Below are positions 50,961 to 61,345 of a stretch of 64,000 nt of DNA, piece after piece. Source of the stretch: Lepidostoma basale (lineage: Eukaryota > Arthropoda > Insecta > Trichoptera > Lepidostomatidae); the NCBI GenBank assembly GCA_022606425.2, contig JAHDVF020000431.1, forward strand, positions 1 to 64,000. The letters run 5' to 3'. How positions within the stretch are numbered: position 1 is the stretch's first letter; the number at the start of each line of letters is the position of its first letter. The position numbers were made by a program, and so were the translations under genes. The notes beneath the pieces are model-generated. The model saw nothing but the letters and a program-made list of their open reading frames with translations, made no database searches and was not told the origin of the DNA.

Positions 50961-51588
50961 TGTTAAAGAATTGCCAATTGTTTTAACTTACAAAAAAATA
51001 AGTTTGCATAACATGATAAAAAGTTTTGACAGTACAAACGAATCCACAAATACTGTTTTTTTTTTGTCTATTTATAATTTTCCGATTCAAAGAATTCATA
51101 TAAAAATTGCCTGATACATGCGATACACTAAAATTTATATTATTATTTTGAATTTACGTACATTTTCTAAATACCAAAGTGAAAAAAATGTGTAGTGATA
51201 TTGAATTTTACATTATGCTATAGCTAAAACATATATTGTACAAATGTAAATATAACAAATTTGGGAACACGGTAATGATTTTGGGAACAAAGTGTTAAGT
51301 ATCATGTTTGCATTTGTATAAATGTATAACTTTTAATATCGTTTTTCAGACTAATGTATGTCGATTAAGCTTGTACTGCTTTAATCTATAGATTTATTGG
51401 ATTGAATAATTATTATAATTATTTTATCGAAATCTTTTGATTATTCCTGAAAGATGATCATTTAAAATCGTAAGCAATAATTACGTAATACAAAAAGATC
51501 CAAAGAAACATTCACAAAATAAAATTAATGTTGTTATTTGAAATTTTATGGCAGAAGTTCATTGTAAATAATGAAAATAAAACAACTT
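50961..51588. other. AT-rich intergenic DNA
   Basis: A local duplication, TTTGGGAACA at 51260 and 51282, is the only feature seen. Confidence 0.45.
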
Positions 51589-51589
51589 G

Positions 51590-51705
51590 TAAAAAATATT
51601 TTTTAAATGTATATTTAATAAGTGAAGAATTCACCAGAAGATGGCAGCGAACTGCCGTGGATTTTAACTAAATATATATTTAAAAAATATTTTTTTAACT
51701 TTTTT
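51590..51705. repeat. Family C-like element, reduced
   Basis: AAATATTTTTTAAATGTATA and its complement flank a single core, CAGAAGATGGCAGCGAACTG then CCG, that lacks GAAA. Confidence 0.65.
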
Positions 51706-51709
51706 TATT

Positions 51710-52520
51710 TTTATTTTCATTAAACATTCACAAGTAGAGGTTTCCAAATTGTAAAGTAAAATATATGTTTTATCCGGTGTATATTAACATGATATTAAAT
51801 GTTCAAGAGAATTTATTATTTCAATTGTTTCATGAATTTTGAAGTTACTCCATGCATATTATAAAGTAAAATGTACGTTTTCCAAATGACATACAGCATT
51901 TTAAATTTTGGCGTAATTTTTATTACTGGGGGATTATCTAAATAAGTTTAAATAGTTGAAAAATGGAATATGTCACTCTATTTAAATATTATAAAACTTG
52001 AAAAATGAGTATGAGTATAGAAACTGGCAATAGTGCTCTCATAATAGATTTAAATGACATTTTTTACTAAAATTTACAATGAGTTATCACTATGACGTTT
52101 TTTTTATGAATTAAAATACTGTTTTTTTCCACCTATGAATTAAAACATTGTGTTGATTAGTGATAAAATCTTCATTGTGGAATTTCAATGTGTTAACGCC
52201 TTAAGTTTATCAAAAATTAAATGCCGCTACCCTTACATACAATGTGTTTCACAGGGTTCAAAAGGAATTTAATTATGAATGGAGTTAATCCGTCGCAATG
52301 TTCCTCCATTGGTGGCCTCAGATCAGTACTATATTCAAGTCACTATAAAGGGATACACGTGTTTCACACAGGTTAAAGCGGTAATAAATAATTAATCAGG
52401 TACGGTTTTCAGAAACGCATTTTTGTCATTCGTGTTAGGGTTAACATTCTTACAGGCAGTGTGAAAATAAATGAATCAAATATGAGTTATCGATGATTAC
52501 GTTTTCCGCTTAAGCGAATT
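51710..52520. other. AT-rich intergenic DNA with a mild island
   Basis: 52225-52460 is somewhat less AT-rich (GCCGCTACCCTTACATACAA, GTCGCAATGTTCCTCCATTG). No gene or repeat match. Confidence 0.35.
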
Positions 52521-52522
52521 AC

Positions 52523-52842
52523 ATAGGTTGTTTTTTTAAGAGGTTTGGTTTTTAAACTGGCAACATTGTTTTTTCAAACTATCAATTTGACAATTGATAG
52601 TTGGTTTGTAGTCAATACATTTTGCCATTTTACCCAATTGCTCAATAAAGGTGTAAAAATTATACTTCACGATTGCGCTTCATTCGAGCTAGCTGTGGCC
52701 CTCATATGCCCGAAATCATATTTATGCAATAATGGCATAAAATTATCTATTTAATAAAGCTAATATTATAGACATTAATATTATTATAATGTGTTATTTT
52801 TTTAATTTTGTATATGGTACCTCTAAAAAACACTCTTTATAT
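52523..52842 (+). mobile_element. Family K MITE, first of a tail-to-tail pair
   Basis: Left end ATAGGTTGTTTTTTTAAGAG, right end CCTCTAAAAAACACTCTTTA: inverted repeats related to AGGGTGTTTTTTAGAGG. The interior includes TTTGCCATTTTACCCAATTG, TTCACGATTGCGCTTCATTC and CTCATATGCCCGAAATCATA. About 320 bp and non-coding. Confidence 0.83.
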
Positions 52843-52851
52843 AACAATGTG

Positions 52852-53184
52852 TATAAGGGTGTTTTTTTTAGAGGTATGCAAATTCAAAAATGAAAAAAAT
52901 GAAGAAAAAAAAAACATTAAAATAACGATAATGTGTATGATATTGGCTTTATTTAATAGCTAATTTTATGCCATTACTGTTTTAATATGATTTCTAGCAT
53001 ATGAGCGCCACGGTTAGCCCGAATGAAGCGCAATCGTGATGTCCAATTTTCGACAATTTTATCGAGCAACTGGGTAAAATGACAAAACGCACTGACTACA
53101 AATCAACTGTCAACTGTCAAATTGACAGTCTGTAGAATTAATCTTGCCAGTTTAAAAAATAAACCTCTAAAAAACACCCTATAT
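52852..53184 (-). mobile_element. Family K MITE, second of the pair, inverted
   Basis: The complement reproduces the first copy in order: GGGTGTTTTTTAGAGG, TTTTGTCATTTTACCCAG, ATCACGATTGCGCTTCATTC, GCTCATATGCTAGAAATCAT. Only about 10 bp separate the two. The copies are clearly diverged, so they are probably independent insertions or an old inverted duplication. Confidence 0.83.
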
Positions 53185-53185
53185 T

Positions 53186-53285
53186 AAGGCGTCATGGTGG
53201 TCAAATGCCATGGCACCAAGACGTTAGTGAATGGACTGGTCTTGGGAGTATAGAATACCTGTTTCAAGCAGTAGAGAAACAATGT
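53186..53285 (+). pseudogene. RT3 LINE fragment
   Basis: Codons GVMVVKCHGTKTL or, in the next frame, RRGGQMPWHQDVSEWTGLGS then YLFQAVEKQ match RT3 residues 91-125 (RRQMSWLRNVREWTG...LFRAAQD). It starts exactly where the MITE ends. Confidence 0.65.
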
Positions 53286-53390
53286 AAGTGGATATATGAA
53301 ATTTTAAGTTGTTATTGACAAGTTTTATAAATATCAACACGAATTGCATATTGGCTATATTAACGGCGCTTTTTTAGGAATTGAAACTAA

Positions 53391-53565
53391 TTTATTGTTT
53401 TTTTAACAACGATGTAAAACTCCATATTAACTAATTAATACGGGAGAAGACGTCTGTTTTCAGAATGTAAATGTTTAGGGGAACACTGCCTTAGAAAGGC
53501 AAAATATATCATTTCCATAAATTATAATAACACAGACCTTTTAATTTTTATTAACTGGAATTAAA
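53391..53565. repeat. Family A foldback element, shortened
   Basis: TTTATTGTTTTTTTAACAAC, AAACTCCATATTAACTAATT, then GCCTTAGAAAGGCAAAATAT and ATCATTTCCATAAATTATAA. The inner part is deleted. Confidence 0.72.
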
Positions 53566-53593
53566 ATATGTTTTATAGTTAAAGTTTTAAATA

Positions 53594-53818
53594 ATAATAA
53601 TAATAATAATAATATGCTAACTTTAAAAGCGCCGTTTTTGTGATGTAATCACCTCAAAGGCGCATTAAGACGTGTTTTAAATCTGAAAAAAATAAATGAG
53701 ACCGCTTAAAAAGCGATCGGTTTAAAAGTATAGTAGAACAAAGCGTAAATGTTTAAATTGGGTATGAAATATGAAAAAGATGGGTTTTCAATTTAGATCT
53801 GAAATCTGTCGGATCATT
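53594..53818 (-). mobile_element. CR1/L2-like LINE 3' end
   Basis: Complement of the 3' UTR seen at 14243-14405 and 27480-27646, with the (TAA)n tail at 53594-53612 and the coding end (KTHLFHISYPI, then the DPTDFRSKLK region) up to 53818. Strongly 5' truncated. Confidence 0.85.
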
Positions 53819-53819
53819 T

Positions 53820-54689
53820 TAATAATTAATTTTAAATGATTTTGAGCTGTTTTTGAAATCTGAGAATAATTGTCATCATTCTAGACTTGCTTATATCGTA
53901 TTGACTAGATTTACGATGATGTAAATATTACATATAAAATATTTTTGTTTGTTATTGACATCGTGGTTTACATTGTTTAAAACGGAGTATTTGTAACTGT
54001 CCTAAAACGTATAAATGGTTTTATGCATTAAAACATCACATTGAAACAAAAACGAAAACGATGAATTGAGCCCCAAGTATTCTTGTATTAAATTTATTAA
54101 AATAAAAAACGGTTTATTCCGGTTGGAATTCAGTTATCAACGTAAATTTTGTGACACTTAAAACATGAAAACCTCTCCATAATGTGCTGATGATCAGACA
54201 TTAACAAGCGTAAAAAAATATATAAGGATAAACTTCTCACAGGAAAACCTATTTATATTACTCAGAGATATAAAGAAAATGTTAACAAATAATTGTTTTT
54301 CTTTCTGTCAAACAATTTTAATAATTTGAGAGCATGTGTATAGCGGGGGTGATTGTCGGTCCCTCTCAAAGGGCTTACCCGCTGAGATATTTATATTTAG
54401 TGACGGCTCAGGGGCTTAAAGCATCGCGGCTCTAAATCATTTCGTACGGAGAAACTGTCAAATAATGTGTCACGGATAATTTTAAATAGTAATTGGTAGC
54501 ACGTTTCAAAGTCTCATCTGTTGTTCTCATCACGTCAAATAGATCTTGTAAAAAATAATAAATAGTGGTTTCAAAAATATCTCGAATCGTTTACCTGTGA
54601 CACTTACTTATATACGAGTATATACAAATTATCATATAGGTACTCGTATATAACATGTACTTGTAAATTATTAAATGTTTTAATTAGAA
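53820..54689. other. Intergenic DNA with an island
   Basis: 54340-54480 is G+C-richer (GCGGGGGTGATTGTCGGTCC, GGGCTTACCCGCTGAGATAT, GGCTCAGGGGCTTAAAGCAT) and without repeat partners. The remainder is AT-rich. Confidence 0.3.
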
Positions 54690-54865
54690 ACACTGTTATT
54701 TTGTATCACAATTCATTTTTAGGAGTTTGGCACGACAGGTGTTTCGCCAAAACAACTTGTTAGTTGTTGTGTCGCGACAAACTTATATAAATAAATTGTA
54801 ACAGTATTTGTAATTAAAACGTTTAATAATGTTGTGGTTTCATAGTGTTTCGGCCAAAACAATGA
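54690..54865. repeat. Family D-like foldback element, diverged
   Basis: TTATTTTGTATCACAATTCA and TGGCACGACAGGTGTTTCGC, then TTGTTGTGTCGCGACAAAC. The complement contains GGCGAAACACCTGTCGTGCC, an altered core. Flanking TTCGGCCAAAACAATGAA recurs after the 14550 and 47675 copies. Confidence 0.6.
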
Positions 54866-54869
54866 ATTA

Positions 54870-55155
54870 TATAAACAAATATTTAAATTGACGTTCATAT
54901 ATTTATAACACATATCAGTCCAATTGGCCTACCCAGAGTCTTTATCCTTATCCTCATATAGCCCAAAAAATAAGGAATGTATGTGTAAAGTGTTAAAAGA
55001 AGAATGAGAAAAACATTTCAATTGAAAGTTTTAATAGTATACAATCATTAATGGTGATGTTTAAATTAGATTTTTTGACATCTATGACAAAGCAGGTTAT
55101 TGTTTAGGTACTTACAAAGTTAGATAAAGGTTCAAGTACTTCTTTACTATCTTAG
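54870..55155. other. AT-rich intergenic DNA
   Basis: Nothing recognised. Confidence 0.5.
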
Positions 55156-55159
55156 AAAG

Positions 55160-55275
55160 AGATCTCTGATTCCTCACATGACCGACATTCAATATTTGAT
55201 TTATTTGATCGTGCCACGTTTTCCTCGGTCTTCCTCTATTTCTGGTTCCATTTACTTCGTTAGCATATGAAATAC
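55160..55275 (-). pseudogene. RT1 LINE internal fragment
   Basis: The complement encodes NRGRPRKTWHDQINQILNVG, then HVRNQRSL, the RT1 block upstream of the tail. Both ends are truncated. Confidence 0.8.
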
Positions 55276-55279
55276 GATT

Positions 55280-55865
55280 AAATTGAAAATAACAGAAAAT
55301 GTATTTTACTGTTTTGAAAGCAAAATAATACTGATTTTTTTAAATATTTGTTTTGAATAAATTATATTTTTAATTTTTATTGAAGAAGGGCTTCTGTTTC
55401 CCCAAACAATTTATTTTATTTCTATGTAAAAAAGGGTGTTGTAACAAAAAAATATGAATTGTGAATCCGCAAACAAAGAAATGGTGAATATACCATAAAT
55501 TATTTTCTTCATATATATACAATTACTCGTGGCATAAAATACTGTTAGCAATATAATAATAACAAATTAATTTTGTAAAATCAAACGAGAAAAATGTTTT
55601 TTTTTGTTTCCGTTGATACAAATACCCACTCATTTAAATTTTTCATTTTATTAGGAGTTTCTAATACAGAAACAGATTTTTACAAACAAAAATATTTTTG
55701 TTTTTCCATTTACTTCCAGATTGCTTTCATAACTAAACCTTTCGGGTTTATATCCCTCCAGTTTCTGTACGGGTATCTTCCCGGTGGTGGTGTTTTCTTA
55801 GGCGAGGAACACCAAAACTAATTTTTAACCCATTTCTAAAATAAACTATTAACTGTTGTGCGGCG
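55280..55865. other. AT-rich intergenic DNA
   Basis: A 75-codon frame at 55594-55821 (ending YLPGGGVFLGEEHQN) has no recognised homologue; a coding exon is possible but unsupported. Confidence 0.35.
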
Positions 55866-55866
55866 A

Positions 55867-55945
55867 TTAATAACGATCATCATTTTAAAATAACGATCAT
55901 AATAACGATCATCATATTAAAATAACGATCATCATATTAAAATAA
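55867..55945. repeat. Short tandem repeat
   Basis: The unit AATAACGATCATCATATTAA, with 20-bp and truncated forms, occurs about four times. A local minisatellite. Confidence 0.85.
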
Positions 55946-56051
55946 CAAAAAAGTATATAAATATTGTATATGAAAATTCTACCAGTTTACATGATTTTTC
56001 ATTTGCAATAGAAACAAAAATAAAAAACCGTTCAAATTTCAATATGAAAAA

Positions 56052-56282
56052 TTAAGTTTTAACCCTTTATATGGTAGTGGAGCATGAAACTGGCAAAATA
56101 ATGATAAAATAAGAATAAATGCAGTAACAATGAGATCTCTTGTGCAGCAATGAGATCATAAATGTGTGAAAAATCTGTGTATGATATACTGTCGAATGAA
56201 AATATAAGGAGTAAATACAGTGCGAATGAAAATGTTATGAACAAAATAATGAAAGGATCAATAAGATGGTTTGAACACATCC
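56052..56282 (+). pseudogene. RT1 LINE fragment
   Basis: YGSGA then NWQNNDKIRINAVTMRSL, decayed middle, and NKIMKGSIRWFEHI. Stops present. Truncated on the right where an opposite-strand copy begins. Confidence 0.8.
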
Positions 56283-56945
56283 ACTCGCCCATCTTTTGTA
56301 AACATAACTAACTAACTAACTAACCATCACAACGTCTCTCCGAAGGGATAGACAGAAAGAATGGACTGCCACACTTTTCTTTCCTGACATATTTATCTCG
56401 CTTCCTCAACATTCGCACATCGTGTCATGCACGCGCGTCGATATCTCTGACTCCTCACATGGCTGACATTCAATATTTGATTTATTTGATCGCGCAACGT
56501 TTCCCTCAGTCTTCCTCTATTTCTAGTTCCATTTACATCGTTTACGTATATTTTTTTTACCATTCTATCTTCATTCATTATTTCCATGTGTCCAAACTAT
56601 CTTAATGATCCTTTCATTATTTTGTTCATAACACCATCATTCGCACCGCATTGATTTTTTTTATTTTCATTCGACACTCTATCATACACAGAGTATTCAC
56701 ACGTTCATATAAGAGATCTCATTTATTCTGTATTCATTCAACTTTCATCCTTCTTATGCCATGTTCCATGCTTCGCTTCCATACTTCGGGGCCGGTACAA
56801 GAACACCATTGTGCACTGCCATTCTAGCTTTTTTGGGTAGGTTTTTGTTTGCGATGACAACAAGTGTACCATTCACTTGATTGCCTGTCTCAACCCTTCT
56901 TTCAATATCCGTACCACTCGTCCATCTTTTGTAAAAATTATTTAC
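56283..56945 (-). pseudogene. RT1 LINE 3' region, opposite strand
   Basis: On the minus strand from 56945: FTKDGRVVRILKEG-like, then the TLMYGSEA-equivalent, NEIMKGSLR, EIMNEDRMVKKIYVNDVNGT, RNRGRLRETLRDQINQIL and the GACGTTGTGATGG end with (TTAG)n at 56308-56325. A 20-bp segment (CACTCGCCCATCTTTTGTA, 56282-56300) repeats the 5' end of this copy (56927-56945), left of its own tail. Confidence 0.83.
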
Positions 56946-56949
56946 ATAA

Positions 56950-57835
56950 TTAAAAAAATATATATTGAAATGTTAACCCATGAAACAAATTAATGGTGAG
57001 CATTGAAAAACAAGTTTTTGGATCACAAATTTGTTGGATATTTCATCTCTTGGTACGTTTGACCATATTCAAGTAAAATGTTATTATTATATGTTTTTTT
57101 TCTGTAGCCCGGTTTTGGTTATCGCAGCAGTCTCCATCTTCAAGGAAGTGATATGATAAGTGAGCTTAATGTTTCGATATTTGCCGAATATTTTTGTAAG
57201 TGACTGAGTATTACAAGTAAGAGTTTACACAAGACTCACTATGTCTAATAGTTAGGATAAGGGAAAAAAACCAGCCGATATTCAAATCATTATAAATGCA
57301 TCGAACACTTTGATAAAAAATGGCATTCATATTAAAGTAGCTACGTGAATTTTTCATGTTCTTATTTACCCTACAAGCCCCGAAAAAACGATTATTGTAC
57401 CTAAATAATAATACAAAAACTAGTTTCTGAAAAAGTTTCATAAATAATAAGGTGGGTATGGAGATGACGAGAACGTTAATAAACTTTTTTAGCAGTCACC
57501 CTGTGAATGTCATATTTTTCCTCGGTTAAATCTATTAATCACTAGACTAGTCCGTAGAAAACAAGCGAAGTTTTCAGTTTTTATATTTATATCCACCAAT
57601 TACATTTAGGTTCAAAAATAACGATTTTCATCCTAAGATTAACTCATTTAAAACCGAGTTAGTTAACATAATCTTACCTAGACAGACAGGATTATACGTT
57701 TGAAGTTAAAATTAAATTATTGAATTAGCTTCAGAATATTTAATAGTTGTATTTCCACACCATTGACTTAAAATGACTTTTACATCATATAGATTGAATA
57801 CATACAATGTGATTAAATTTATAACTGTCTAATGT
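56950..57835. other. Intergenic DNA
   Basis: Mostly AT-rich. A slightly more complex part at 57455-57560 (GGTGGGTATGGAGATGACGA, GTCACCCTGTGAATGTCATA) has no partner. No gene recognised. Confidence 0.35.
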
Positions 57836-57840
57836 CAATA

Positions 57841-58036
57841 AATAATACACATTAAAACGTCTGTTTTCGAAAATTTTATAAGGTTGACAGGTCACCATCA
57901 AAAGCCGATTTGATATTGCCATGGAAAGACCAAACATTTAATTTTCATAAAATGTAATATGACTTCGAGACTACAGACCGTTTCATAAATATTTATTAAT
58001 TGACATGGAGTTTACATTATTCTTCAAGAAACAAAA
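57841..58036. repeat. Family A foldback element, diverged
   Basis: AAAACGTCTGTTTTCGAAAA on the left, TGGAGTTTACATTATTCTTC then AAGAAAC on the right; the core is decayed (GATATTGCCATGGAAAGACC). Confidence 0.68.
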
Positions 58037-58103
58037 ATAAGCCTTAAATAAACCTTATTTATACATTTTGAATAGTGTACTATATCTTATTTACTTATTT
58101 TTA

Positions 58104-58317
58104 TTTATTGTTTCTCGAACAATGATGTAAAACTCCATATTAAATAAATTGTTACGAATGAAAACGTCAGTTTTCTAGAAGTTTTATTATATTTTATGGA
58201 AATTACATGTTTAGGCCTTCTTCTTCACATTTGATAATGCCTTAGAAGGGCGAAACATGTCATTCCCATAAAATACAGCAAAACTTCTAGAAAACTTACG
58301 TTTTCATTCGTATTGAT
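58104..58317. repeat. Family A foldback element, clean copy
   Basis: Begins TTTATTGTTTCTCGAACAAT. Arms pair over AAAACGTCAGTTTTCTAGAA and its complement. Right-arm core: TTTGATAAT, GCCTTAGAAGGGC, GAAA, CATG, TC. The left arm's CATGTTTAGGCC shows loss of the GAAA complement. Confidence 0.87.
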
Positions 58318-58401
58318 TTCTTATTCTTAAATTAACCAAACAATATTCCATTAAAAATAATTGAAAACGTTCATTTTCTCTTTGTTTTATTATATTTTGT
58401 G

Positions 58402-58854
58402 GGATGAGAGTAGAATAAATGCGGTAGAGATGAGGTCCCTAAGACGTATGTGTGGTAGAACGATATATGACAGAATCTCAAATGCTGATATAAGAAAGGA
58501 ATGTAGAGCGGAAGAAGGTATTATGAACAAAATTATGAAAGGATCGCTGCGTTGGTTCGGACATATGGAACGCATGGATGGAGAAAGAATGGTTAAGAAA
58601 GTATACGTTAATGATGTAAATGGGGTACGAAGTCGAGGCAGACCGAGGAAAACATGGCATGACCAAATTAATCAAATTTTAAAGGTTGGTCATGTTAGAA
58701 GTCGGAGGAATCGACGTGCGTGTATGACTCGTTGTATGAATGTGGAGGAATCTAGAGAGGTTTCCAGGATAGAGTAGTGTGGCGGTCCATTCTCTCTGCC
58801 TACCCCTGCGGGGAAACGGCGTGATGGTTTGTTGTTGTTGTTGTTGTTGTTGTT
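58402..58854 (+). pseudogene. RT1b LINE C-terminal fragment, open
   Basis: The LINE part of a 138-codon frame: DESRINAVEMRSLRRMCGRT, then ISNADIRKECRAEEGIMN, IMKGSLRWFGHMERMDGERM, SRGRPRKTWHDQINQILKVG and RRACMTRCMNVEES. A frame change near the end precedes GGCGTGATGGTTTG and a (GTT)n tail (58827-58854). The open frame over 120 residues and the long pure tail make it one of the youngest LINE fragments here. Confidence 0.88.
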
Positions 58855-58859
58855 TGCGG

Positions 58860-59315
58860 GATATTTAATAATGTCTCTGTAAGTAAAATATGCAATTCCT
58901 TTCAAATGAAATAAAACTTTTATAAAACAGTGGTTTTCATTCATATTAAATAGTACTGCATCGCTAGAACAAAAGAAAAGCGTAATCGAACACCGAGCGG
59001 GGTTCAATATTTAAAGTTTTCTTCTCGCGCTAAGGCGTTGAGAAGGATTTAACACTCGGAAGGAGTCAGTTGAGAGTAGTTTGTAGAGAGCGGTGCAAGT
59101 CTCAGCCCTATCTGCACCAAAGAGCATAAAAATAAACCTAATCAGATTAAATGTAGCGTGCAAAGTGTTTCCGCCGCGTCTGGCTTTTCACGTTAGGTTC
59201 TACATTCCTCACGCCTTCTCCTTTCGAGATATCATCCATTTTCTAATACACTAAAGCAGGCTGTATAAAGTAATTTGATTGTTTACCACTGATAGACAAT
59301 TGCTGACTGATTTTA
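58860..59315. other. Intergenic DNA with G+C-richer island
   Basis: 58970-59250 (CGAACACCGAGCGGGGTTCA, TCTCGCGCTAAGGCGTTGAG, TTTCCGCCGCGTCTGGCTTT) is unique in the window, with no significant frame. Candidate regulatory element. Confidence 0.3.
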
Positions 59316-59320
59316 AGTAA

Positions 59321-59567
59321 GGGTCGGATAGTGTCCTGCCTGGGTCATGTGCTTAAAGGAAAAAGTACGAGCTTGCATTTGATCATTAAGAGCAAAATAG
59401 TGGGTCGTCGAGGTGCGGGGAAAAGGCATCTCTTGACTCCAGGACATTCGTGACTGGACTGGGATTGGAGCAGTCGAGGCAATATTTAGAACTGCACAAG
59501 ACAAGAGCATGTTCTCTCAAGTAATAGTCGACGTCAGAGGGACCCGATATGACACTTGAAGAATAAA
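59321..59567 (+). pseudogene. RT3 LINE 3' fragment
   Basis: SCLGHVLKGKSTSLHLIIKS, then KIVGRRGAGKRHL, a frame change, DWTGIGAVEAIFRTAQDKSM and VDVRGTRYDT, stop, GAAGAATAAA. Confidence 0.8.
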
Positions 59568-59644
59568 TTTGATATTAGGATAGCCAATCTTCAAAAACAG
59601 GTAAACGACCTAAACTAAGATAAAGAAAAAGAATAAGATCACTC

Positions 59645-59785
59645 TTGTCTAGGAAAATGGACGTCCGTGCATAACACCATGTATGAATGTTAAGGAAGCA
59701 AAAAAGTATGTCAGGAAGTTTTATTTGTATTTTTGCCCACCTCTTCGAAGAGACGGCGTGATGATTAGTTAGTTAGTTGATTATA
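59645..59785 (+). pseudogene. RT1 LINE 3' end
   Basis: RACITPCMNVKEAKKYVRK, then the CCCACCTCTTCGAAGAGACG block and GGCGTGATGATTAGTTAGTT. Confidence 0.78.
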
Positions 59786-59869
59786 AATATTATTTAACCA
59801 ACCGTGAATTTATTATTTTAAATATAAGGAATTCAGAATATTATCTCGATAGTGAGATTACAAACTCGA

Positions 59870-60270
59870 AATTAGGCAATAAGTTCGGGAACTTAAAACT
59901 AATTACAAACCTTCATGGGGCCATAGTGAAAAGGCGATTAATAAATTCGACATTTAAAACTGGCGTCTTGAAACGGGCCCATTTCGGTGAAAAAGTTGGT
60001 TGCTGGCGTTCGGATTCATTGGACGGCGGCAGTTCGGGGAGCAACTTTTCCCATTTCTGTTACACTAATGGCCGCTAAGTATCGCATTTCCTGCATAAAG
60101 TATATGCACCCTTTATGTTATTCTCTGCACCGCTGTATTATTTCTACACTATTTTACACGGGGATGCAGCGGGTAACTGCTCTTTCCGCCCATTCTTTAC
60201 AGCGTAATGAAGGCGTACTAGGATTACATACACTTTTTGTTATGATTCTCTTATTCTCCAAGACGCTATA
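59870..60270. other. Candidate conserved non-coding island
   Basis: GGCGTCTTGAAACGGGCCCA, TTGGACGGCGGCAGTTCGGG and GGCCGCTAAGTATCGCATTT. A 109-codon plus-strand frame (59987-60316) crosses it without a recognisable domain. No repeat partner. Confidence 0.3.
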
Positions 60271-60295
60271 TAATAGAAAACTTTCAACCATTCGA

Positions 60296-60400
60296 ACGTT
60301 CAATAATTACAAATAAAAACATGTTTTCTAGAAGTTTAATTGAACTTTATGAGATTGACATTTCATGCCATAAAAAGGCTTATCACTTTTATAATAAAAT
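60296..60400. repeat. Family A left half
   Basis: TTCAATAATTACAAATAAAA, then ACATGTTTTCTAGAAGTTTA and GAGATTGACATTTCATGCC. Decayed left arm. Confidence 0.6.
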
Positions 60401-60540
60401 GAATTTAAAATATTTATTTTAAATTAAAACGTTAATAGATTAAAAAAAATATATACATATTGTATAGAAAAGACTCAGTCGAAAATCATGCAGATTGAAT
60501 ATACTATAATACGTGCATTGTGATTAAATATATAACTGTC

Positions 60541-60730
60541 TAAAGTAAATAATGAAAATGATGTTTTCTAAAATATTGATTGACTGATTTAGCTTTTATA
60601 AGGTATTATCAAATGTCGATTTGATAATGTTTTAGAAAGGCGTATCATGTCATTTCGATAAAATATAATAAAACTTCTAGAAAACAAACGTTTTCATTTG
60701 TTTTAATTATTTAATGTTCAAGAAACAATT
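60541..60730. repeat. Family A foldback element
   Basis: Left arm TAAGGTATTATCAAATGTCG, right arm TTTGATAATGTTTTAGAAAG, then GCGTATCATGTCATTTCGAT and TTAATGTTCAAGAAACAATT. GAAA has become GTAT in the right core. Confidence 0.8.
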
Positions 60731-60734
60731 AACA

Positions 60735-61130
60735 AGGATTTTTATTTTAAAAGTGCTGTCCAAAACTTTTATTTTATAAAAATAGCATTTTAAAATAAAC
60801 TTCATTGTTTATTTAGTTAATTTTTGGAACATATTGTACCATAAATAACTCATTATAAAAACACGTGATTACTTACGTTGGTATTTCGAAAAAAAAATAA
60901 GATATATGTTTCATATCCCGTGTGTAAATCATAACAATAGCTGTTTTATTACGAAAAAACAAATGCCTTGTTATATAGCTTCATTTATATGAAAATGGTA
61001 CACTAGTTTTTAACCATATTTTAACATATAATTCGTTATCGCACACTTCACTAAAAATTAACCTGATATGGGCAAGAAACTGTAAACTGTAATAATGATT
61101 ATGGTACTAATAACACTACAGGTCCTTGGA
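60735..61130. other. AT-rich intergenic DNA
   Basis: Nothing recognised. Confidence 0.5.
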
Positions 61131-61345
61131 GGTAATTTTTAGAAGCATGTAAAATGTAATCGAGTTCTAGGGCGAGTAGTTTCGGTTAGGCGTAATACCC
61201 GACAACACGCCTAATTTGTTTATGCAATACTCGCTACCGTCCCATTACGTAATAGGCTATACCCATATCAAAATTGTAATTAGGGTTTGTCACAACAATA
61301 TCAGGAGCTTGCTTAACACGTGAGAATAATGAATACATACGATAC
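61131..61345. other. Candidate conserved non-coding island
   Basis: GTTTCGGTTAGGCGTAATAC, ACACGCCTAATTTGTTTATG, CGCTACCGTCCCATTACGTA and TTGTAATTAGGGTTTG. Several homeodomain-type TAAT cores in a compact unique block. Confidence 0.3.

Noticed and set aside
55867..55945. CRISPR-like array
   Set aside because: Repeats are contiguous and imperfect without unique spacers, and the window is eukaryotic.
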